DNA from: Phyto melanocephala
Taxonomy: Eukaryota > Arthropoda > Insecta > Diptera > Rhinophoridae
Length of the DNA stretch: 64,000 nucleotides
Direction of reading: 5' to 3'
Assembly: GCA_941918925.1 (NCBI GenBank)
Contig: OW799234.1
Coordinates: forward strand, 72,229,043-72,293,042
Shown: positions 57,166 through 64,000 of the stretch, in pieces
How positions within the stretch are numbered: the stretch's first letter is position 1
Layout: every line of letters begins with the position of its first letter
Translations under genes and position numbers: made by a program
Notes under the pieces: generated by a model
Told to the model about the DNA's origin: nothing
The model's input: only the letters and a program-made list of their open reading frames with translations
Databases searched by the model: none

Positions 57166-59585
57166 ATGTTTGAATTTATAGACTATGAATATGCTCATTT
57201 TGAGGCGTCCAGGCGGGCCATTTCGGACATACCTGAATGGGTTTGTGACATATCGGGTAAAAGCCCTTGCCGAGTAGAATACAAAACTGAAACGGGTATA
57301 TTAAGTTCTTTCTCAGGAGCGGCGCTACAGGGGGTAGAAATATACAAAAATGTCCTTCTTGTATTACAAATATTCTAAGTGATATGCGGGCCATTTCGGA
57401 CATACCTGAATAGGGTTGTGACATATCGGGTGAAAGCCCCGGCTGAGTAGATTACAAAACTGAATTCGGTATATTAGGTTCTCTCTCAGGAGCGGCGCTA
57501 CAGGGGGTGCAAATATATGAAAATATCATACTTGTATTACAAATATTCTAAGTGTTATGCGGGCCATTTTGGACATACCTGAATGGGGTTGTGACATATC
57601 TGGTGAAAGCCCTTGACGAGTAGATTACAAAACTGAAACGGGTATATTAAGTTCTTTCTCAGGAGCGGCGCTGCAGGGGATGAAAATATACGAAAAGTCC
57701 TACTTGTATTAAAAATTTTATGCGTGCCATTTTGGACATACCTGAATCGTGTTGTGATATATCAGATGAAAGCCCTCGAGGAGTAAATTACGAAAATAAA
57801 ACGGGTATATTAAGTCTACTCTCTGGAGCGGAGCTACAGGGGGTGGAATATGTTAAAATGCCCCTTTAGTATTAAAATATTCTAAGTGATATGCGGGCCA
57901 TTTCCGACATACCTAAATGGGGTTGTGACATACCGGGTGAAAGCTTTTGATGAGTAGATTTTAAAACTAAAGCGGGTATATTCAGTTCTTTCTCAGGAGC
58001 GGAGCTACAGGGGGTGGAATATGTTAAAATTACCCTTTAGTATTAAAATATTCTAAGTGATATGCGGGCCATTTCCGACATACCTGAATGGGGTTGTGAC
58101 ATATCGGGTGAAAGCTCTTGATGAGTAGATTACAAAACTGAAGCGGGTATATTCAGTTCTTTCTCAGGAGCGGAGCTACAGGGTGTGGAATATGTTAAAA
58201 TGCCCCTTTAGTATTAAAATATTCTAAGTGATATGCGGGCCATTTTCGACATACCTGAATGGGCCTACAGGGGGTGGAATATGTTAAAATGCCCCTTTAG
58301 TATTAAAATATTCTAAGTGATATGCGGGCCATTTCCGACATACCTGAATGGGGTTGTGACATATCGGGTGAAAGCTTTTGATAAGTAGATTAAAAAATTA
58401 AACCGGTTATATTCAGTTCTTTCTCAGGAGCGGAGCTACAGGGGGTGGAATATGTTAAAATTACCCTTTAGTATTAAAATATTCTAAGTGATATGCGGGC
58501 CATTTCCGACATACCTTTTCTCAGGAGCGGAGCTACAGGGGGTGGAATATGTTAAAATTACCCTTTAGTATTAAAATATTCTAAGTGATATGCGGGCCAT
58601 TTCCGACATACCTGAATGGGGTTGTGACATATCGGGTGAAAGCTCTTGAGGACTAGATTACAAAACTAAAGCGGGTATATTCAGTTCTTTCTCAGGAGCG
58701 GAGCTACAGGGGGTGGAATATGTTAAAATGCCCCTTTAGTATTAAAATATTCTAAGTGATATGCGGGCCATTTCCGACATACCTGAATGGGGTTGTGACA
58801 TATCGGGTGAAAGCTCTTGATAAGTAGATTAAAAAACTAAAGCGGGTATATTCAGTTCTTTCTCAGGAGCGGAGCTACAGGGTGTGGAATATGTTAAAAT
58901 TACCCTTATTAAAATATTCTAAGTGATATGCGGGCCATTTCCGACATACCTGAATGGGGTTGTGACATATCGGGTGAAAGCTTTTGAGGACTAGATTACA
59001 AAACTAAAGCGGGTATATTCAGTTCTTTCTCAGGAGCGGAGCTACAGGGGGTGGAATATGTTAAAATGCCCCTTTAGTATTAAAATATTCTAGGTGATAT
59101 GCGGGCCATTTCCGACATACCTGAATGGGGTTGTGACATACCGGGTGAAAGCTCTTGATAAGTAGATTACAAAACTGAAGCGGGTATATTCAGTTCTTTC
59201 TCAGGAGCGGAGCTACAGGGGGTGGAATATGTTAAAATTACCTTTTAGTATTTAAATATTCTAAGTGATATGCGGGCCATTTCCGACATACCTGAATGGG
59301 GTTGTGACATACCGGGTGAAAGCTCTTGATGAGTAGATTACAAAACTAAAGCGGGTATATTCAGTTCTTTCTCAGGAGCGGAGCTACAGGGGGTGGAATA
59401 TGTTAAAATTACCCTTTAGTATTAAAATATTCTAAGTGATATGCGGGCCATTTCCGACATACCTGAATGGGGTTGTGACATACCGGGTGAAAGCTCTTGA
59501 TGAGTAGATTACAAAACTAAAGCGGGTATATTCAGTTCTTTCTCAGGAGCGGAGCTACAGGGGGTGGAATATGTTAAAATGCCCT
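57166..59585 (+). repeat. 171-bp satellite array, direct arm (about 14 monomers)
   Basis: The monomer runs GATATGCGGGCCATTTCCGA, CCTGAATGGGGTTGTGACAT, GGGTGAAAGC, GCGGGTATATTCAGTTCTTT, CAGGAGCGGAGCTACAGGGG, TTAAAATGCCCCTTTAGTAT. Successive GATATGCGGG starts at 57888 and 58059 give exactly 171 bp. The first four monomers (57166-57860) have diverged most, as expected at an array edge. Two monomers are shortened by deletion (joins near 58265 and 58515). The two main variants carry TGCCCC or TTACCC before TTTAGTATT. Confidence 0.97.
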
Positions 59586-59745
59586 TGCGAAGATATATGT
59601 TAAAAATATTTTTAAATTTACTAAAATCATATTTATGGTTTGTATATGCACAAATAGCATATAAAATCAATGTTGTCATCTTTTGTTTCTTTATAATAAT
59701 AGTCCAAACAGTCACGATCTACTTTTCTATTACATTACGCTTTAG
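59586..59745. other. Unique spacer between the inverted satellite arms
   Basis: 160 bp of AT-rich sequence, unrelated to the monomer, from TGCGAAGATATATGTT to TCTATTACATTA. No recognised motif or element end. Confidence 0.85.
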
Positions 59746-62700
59746 TTTTGTAATCTACTCATCAAGAGCTTTCACCCGGTATGTCACAACCCCATTCAGG
59801 TATGTCGGAAATGGCCCGCATATCACTTAGAATATTTTAATACTAAAGGGGCATTTTAACATATTCCACCCCCTGTAGCTCCGCTCCTGAGAAAGAACTG
59901 AATATACCCGCTTTAGTTTTGTAATCTAGTCATCAAGAGCTTTCACCCGGTATGTCACAACCCCATTCAGGTATGTCGGAAATGGCCCGCATATCACTTA
60001 GAATATTTTAATACTAAAGGGTAATTTTAACATATTCCACCCCCTGTAGCTCCGCTCCTGAGAAAGAACTGAATATACCCGCTTTAGTTTTGTAATCTAC
60101 TCATCAAGAGCTTTCACCCGGTATGTCACAACCCCATTCAGGTATGTCGGAAATGGCCCGCATATCACTTAGAATATTTAAATACTAAAGGGTAATTTTA
60201 ACATATTCCACCCCCTGTAGCTCCGCTCTTGAGAAAGAACTGAATATACCCGCTTCAGTTTTGTAATCTACTTATCAAGAGCTTTCACCCGGTATGTCAC
60301 AACCCCATTCAGGTATGTCGGAAATGGCCCGCATATCACCTAGAATATTTTAATACTAAAGGGGCATTTTAACATATTCCACCCCCTGTAGCTCCGCTCC
60401 TGAGAAAGAACTGAATATACCCGCTTTAGTTTTGTAATCTACTCATCAAGAGCTTTCACCCGGTATGTCACAACCCCATTCAGGTATGTCGGAAATGGCC
60501 CGCATATCACTTAGAATATTTTAATACTAAAGGGTAATTTTAACATATTCCACCCCCTGTAGCTCCGCTCCTGAGAAAGAACTGAATATACCCGCTTTAG
60601 TTTTGTAATCTACTCATCAAGAGCTTTTACCCGGTATGTCACAACCCCATTCAGGTATGTCGGAAATGGCCCGCATATCACTTAGAATATTTTAATACTA
60701 AAGGGTAATTTTAACATATTCCACCCCCTGTAGCTCCGCTCCTGAGAAAGAACTGAATATACCCGCTTTAGTTTTTTAATCTACTTATCAAGAGCTTTCA
60801 CCCGATATGTCACAACCCCATTCAGGTATGTCGGAAATTGCCCGCATATCACTTAGAATATTTTAATACTAAAGGGGCATTTTAACATATTCCACCCCCT
60901 GTAGCTCCGCTCCTGAGAAAGAACTGAATATACCCGCTTTAGTTTTGTAATCTACTCATCAAGAGCTTTCACCCGGTATGTCACAACCCCATTCAGGTAT
61001 GTCGGAAATGGCCCGCATATCACTTAGAATATTTTAATACTAAAGGGTAATTTTAACATATTCCACCCCCTGTAGCTCCGCTCCTGAGAAAGAACTGAAT
61101 ATACCCGCTTCAGTTTTGTAATCTACTCATCAAGAGCTTTCACCCGGTATGTCACAACCCCATTCAGGTATGTCGGAAATGGCCCGCATATCACTTAGAA
61201 TATTTTAATACTAAAGGGTAATTTTAACATATTCCACCCCCTGTAGCTCCGCTCCTGAGAAAGAACTGAATATACCCGCTTTAGTTTTGTAATCTACTCA
61301 TCAAGAGCTTTCACCCGGTATGTCACAACCCCATTCAGGTATGTCGGAAATGGCCCGCATATCACTTAGAATATTTTAATACTAAAGGGTAATTTTAACA
61401 TATTCCACCCCCTGTAGCTCCGCTCTTGAGAAAGAACTGAATATACCCGCTTCAGTTTTGTAATCTACTTATCAAGAGCTTTCACCCGGTATGTCACAAC
61501 CCCATTCAGGTATGTCGGAAATGGCCCGCATATCACCTAGAATATTTTAATACTAAAGGGGCATTTTAACATATTCCACCCCCTGTAGCTCCGCTCCTGA
61601 GAAAGAACTGAATATACCCGCTTTAGTTTTGTAATCTACTCATCAAGAGCTTTCACCCGGTATGTCACAACCCCATTCAGGTATGTCGGAAATGGCCCGT
61701 ATACCACTTAGAATATTTTAATACTAAAGGGTAATTTTAACATATTCCACCCCCTGTAGCTCCGCTCCTGAGAAAGAACTGAATATACCCGCTTTAGTTT
61801 TGTAATCTACTCATCAAGAGCTTTCACCCGATATGTCACAACCCCATTCAGGTATGTCGGAAATGGCCCGCATATCACTTAGAATATTTTAATACTAAAG
61901 GGTAATTTTAACATATTCCACACCCTGTAGCTCCGCTCCTGAGAAAGAACTGAATATACCCGCTTTAGTTTTGTAATCTACTCATCAAGAGCTTTCACCC
62001 GGTATGTCACAACCCCATTCAGGTATGTCGGAAATGGCCCGCATATCACTTAGAATATTTTAATACTAAAGGGTAATTTTAACATATTCCACCCCCTGTA
62101 GCTCCGCTCTTGAGAAAGAACTGAATATACCCGCTTCAGTTTTGTAATCTACTTATCAAGAGCTTTCACCCGGTATGTCACAACCCCATTCAGGTATGTC
62201 GGAAATGGCCCGCATATCACCTAGAATATTTTAATACTAAAGGGGCATTTTAACATATTCCACCCCCTGTAGCTCCGCTCCTGAGAAAGAACTGAATATA
62301 CCCGCTTTAGTTTTGTAATCTACTCATCAAGAGCTTTCACCCGGTATGTCACAACCCCATTCAGGTATGTCGGAAATGGCCCGCATATCACTTAGAATAT
62401 TTTAATACTAAAGGGTAATTTTAACATATTCCACCCCCTGTAGCTCCGCTCCTGAGAAAGAACTGAATATACCCGCTTTAGTTTTGTAATCTACTCATCA
62501 AGAGCTTTCACCCGATATGTCACAACCCCATTCAGGTATGTCGGAAATGGCCCGCATATCACTTAGAATATTTTAATACTAAAGGGTAATTTTAACATAT
62601 TCCACACCCTGTAGCTCCGCTCCTGAGAAAGAACTGAATATACCCGCTTTAGTTTTGTAATCTGCTCATCAAGAGCTTTCACCCGGTATGTCACAACCTT

Positions 62701-64000
62701 ATTCAGGTATGTCGGAAATGGTCCGCATATCACTTAGAATATTTTAATACTAAAGGGCCATTTTAACATATTCCACCCCCTGTAGCTCCGCTCCTGAGAA
62801 AGAACTGAATATACCCGCTTTAGTTTTGTAATCTACTCATCAAGAGCTTTCACCCGGTATGTCACAACCCCATTCAGGTATGTCGGAAATGGCCCGCATA
62901 TCACTTAGAATATTTTAATACTAAAGGGTAATTTTAACATATTCCACCCCCTGTAGCTCCGCTCCTGAGAAAGAACTGAATATACCCGCTTTAGTTTTGT
63001 AATCTACTCATCAAGAGCTTTTACCCGGTATGTCACAACCCCATTCAGGTATGTCGGAAATGGCCCGCATATCACTTAGAATATTTTAATACTAAAGGGT
63101 AATTTTAACATATTCCACCCCCTGTAGCTCCGCTCCTGAGAAAGAACTGAATATACCCGCTTTAGTTTTGTAATCTACTCATCAAGAGCTTTCACCCGGT
63201 ATGTCACAACCCCATTCAGGTATGTCGGAAATGGCCCGCATATGACTTAGAATATTTTAATACTAAAGGGTAATTTTAACATATTCCACCCCCTGTAGCT
63301 CAGCTCCTGAGAAAGAACTGAATATACCCGCTTTAGTTTTGTAATCTACTTATCAAGAGCTTTCTCCCGATATGTCACAACCTTATTCAGGTATGTCGGA
63401 AATGGTCCGCATATCACTTAGAATATTTTAATACTAAAGGGCCATTTTAACATATTCCACCCCCTGTAGCTCCGCTCCTGAGAAAGAACTCAATATACCC
63501 GCTGTAGTTTTGTCATCTACTCATGAAGAGCTTTCACCCGATATGTCACAACCCCATTCAGGTATGTCGGAAATGGCCCGCATATCACTTAGAATATTTT
63601 AATACTAAAGGGTAATTTTAACATATTCCACCCCCTGTAGCGCCGCTCCTGAGAAAGAACTGAATATACCCGCTTTAGTTTTGTAATCTAGTCCTCAAGA
63701 GCTTTCATCCGATATGTCACAACCCCATTCAGGTATGTCGAAAATGGCCCGCATAACACTTAGAATATTTTTAATACAAGTATGATATTTTCATATATTT
63801 CCACCCTCTGTAGCGTCGCTTCTGAAAGATAACCTTATAAACCCGCTTTAGTTTTGTAATCTACTTATCAAGAGCTTTCATCCAATATGTCACAACCCTA
63901 TTCAGGTATGTCGGAAATGGCCCGCATAACACTTAGAATATTTTTAATGTAATGGGTCATTTTAACCTATGCCACCCCCTGTAGCTCCGCTCCTGAGATT
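59746..64000 (-). repeat. 171-bp satellite array, inverted arm (about 25 monomers, runs off the window)
   Basis: Reverse-complement monomers (CTCCGCTCCTGAGAAAGAAC; CACAACCCCATTCAGGTATG; ATGGCCCGCATATCACTTAG) with CCGCTCCTGA at 59881 and 60052, again 171 bp. Internal monomers are highly alike. Those after about 63.5 kb diverge, including short changes near 63770-63830, suggesting that the outer edge lies close to the window end. Higher-order variants are spaced 684 and 1197 bp apart. Confidence 0.97.

Noticed and set aside
57166..59830. Short open frames in the 171-bp satellite (171 is 57 codons, so phase is kept between monomers)
   Set aside because: I checked the three forward frames of the consensus and each meets a stop within one monomer (for example AGCTCTTGA, GATGAGTAG, CATACCTGA). 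The longer apparent frames exist only in diverged edge monomers or across the spacer.
57166..64000. CRISPR array
   Set aside because: The units are 171-bp contiguous satellite monomers without distinct spacers, in a eukaryotic context.

Overview
This is eukaryotic, very AT-rich, repeat-laden DNA, most likely from a cyclorrhaphan (higher) fly. The evidence is: at least fifteen copies of a DINE-1/INE-1-like (Helentron-type) element with the ATACCCTTCAC start, a GACCCCATAAAGTATATA core and a TTCGGC..GCCGAA hairpin before a TTACTTGTTTT end; several Tc1/mariner/IS630 elements whose second and third catalytic Asp are 41 residues apart (DD41D, the rosa group known from tephritid flies); and (GTAT)n microsatellites. 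A blow-fly or house-fly-like calyptrate is my best guess, but this is inference. I see no convincing host protein-coding exon, no rRNA and no intact tRNA gene. Two juxtaposed 3'/5' splice-site motifs on the + strand (junctions 17089|17090 and 49862|49863) look like recursive-splicing ratchet points, so the window may lie inside one long intron of a + strand gene.

Layout. 1-7.2 kb: short MITEs, an old DINE-like copy split by a DD41D element, and a deleted rosa-type element. 7.2-13.5 kb: a GGGCGTGGC-module repeat, a DINE copy, a 407-bp DD41D relic and a nearly G/C-free block. 13.5-18.8 kb: a mariner relic split by a DINE, itself carrying a foldback element, then a full-length but dead mariner and a third rosa-type copy. 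19-25 kb: a 5'-truncated RNase H LINE with perfect 11-bp target-site duplications, an old DINE and a LINE reverse-transcriptase relic. 27-33 kb: inverted-repeat elements, a tRNA-derived SINE with long duplications, DINE copies and a hAT transposase tail. 33.5-39.4 kb: a Tc1 element hit by a TTAA-flanked MITE, a second LINE copy, and a DINE hit by a TA-flanked MITE. 41-49.8 kb: rosa and mariner relics, a large foldback with a DINE in one arm, pogo-like and hAT-like MITEs. 50-56.9 kb: DINE copies, a pogo transposase tail, inverted-repeat elements and tRNA-like SINE remnants.

57.2-64 kb is a satellite: a 171-bp monomer in direct orientation to 59.585 kb, a 160-bp unique spacer, then the same monomer in inverted orientation to the window end. 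Variants mirror each other around about 59.716 kb and the right arm has 684- and 1197-bp higher-order spacing. This inverted satellite and the two ratchet-point candidates are the most unusual features.

The genes do not work together as a pathway. Every recognisable coding segment is a broken transposase or reverse transcriptase, and the window is best read as layers of transposition, several of which can be ordered by nesting.
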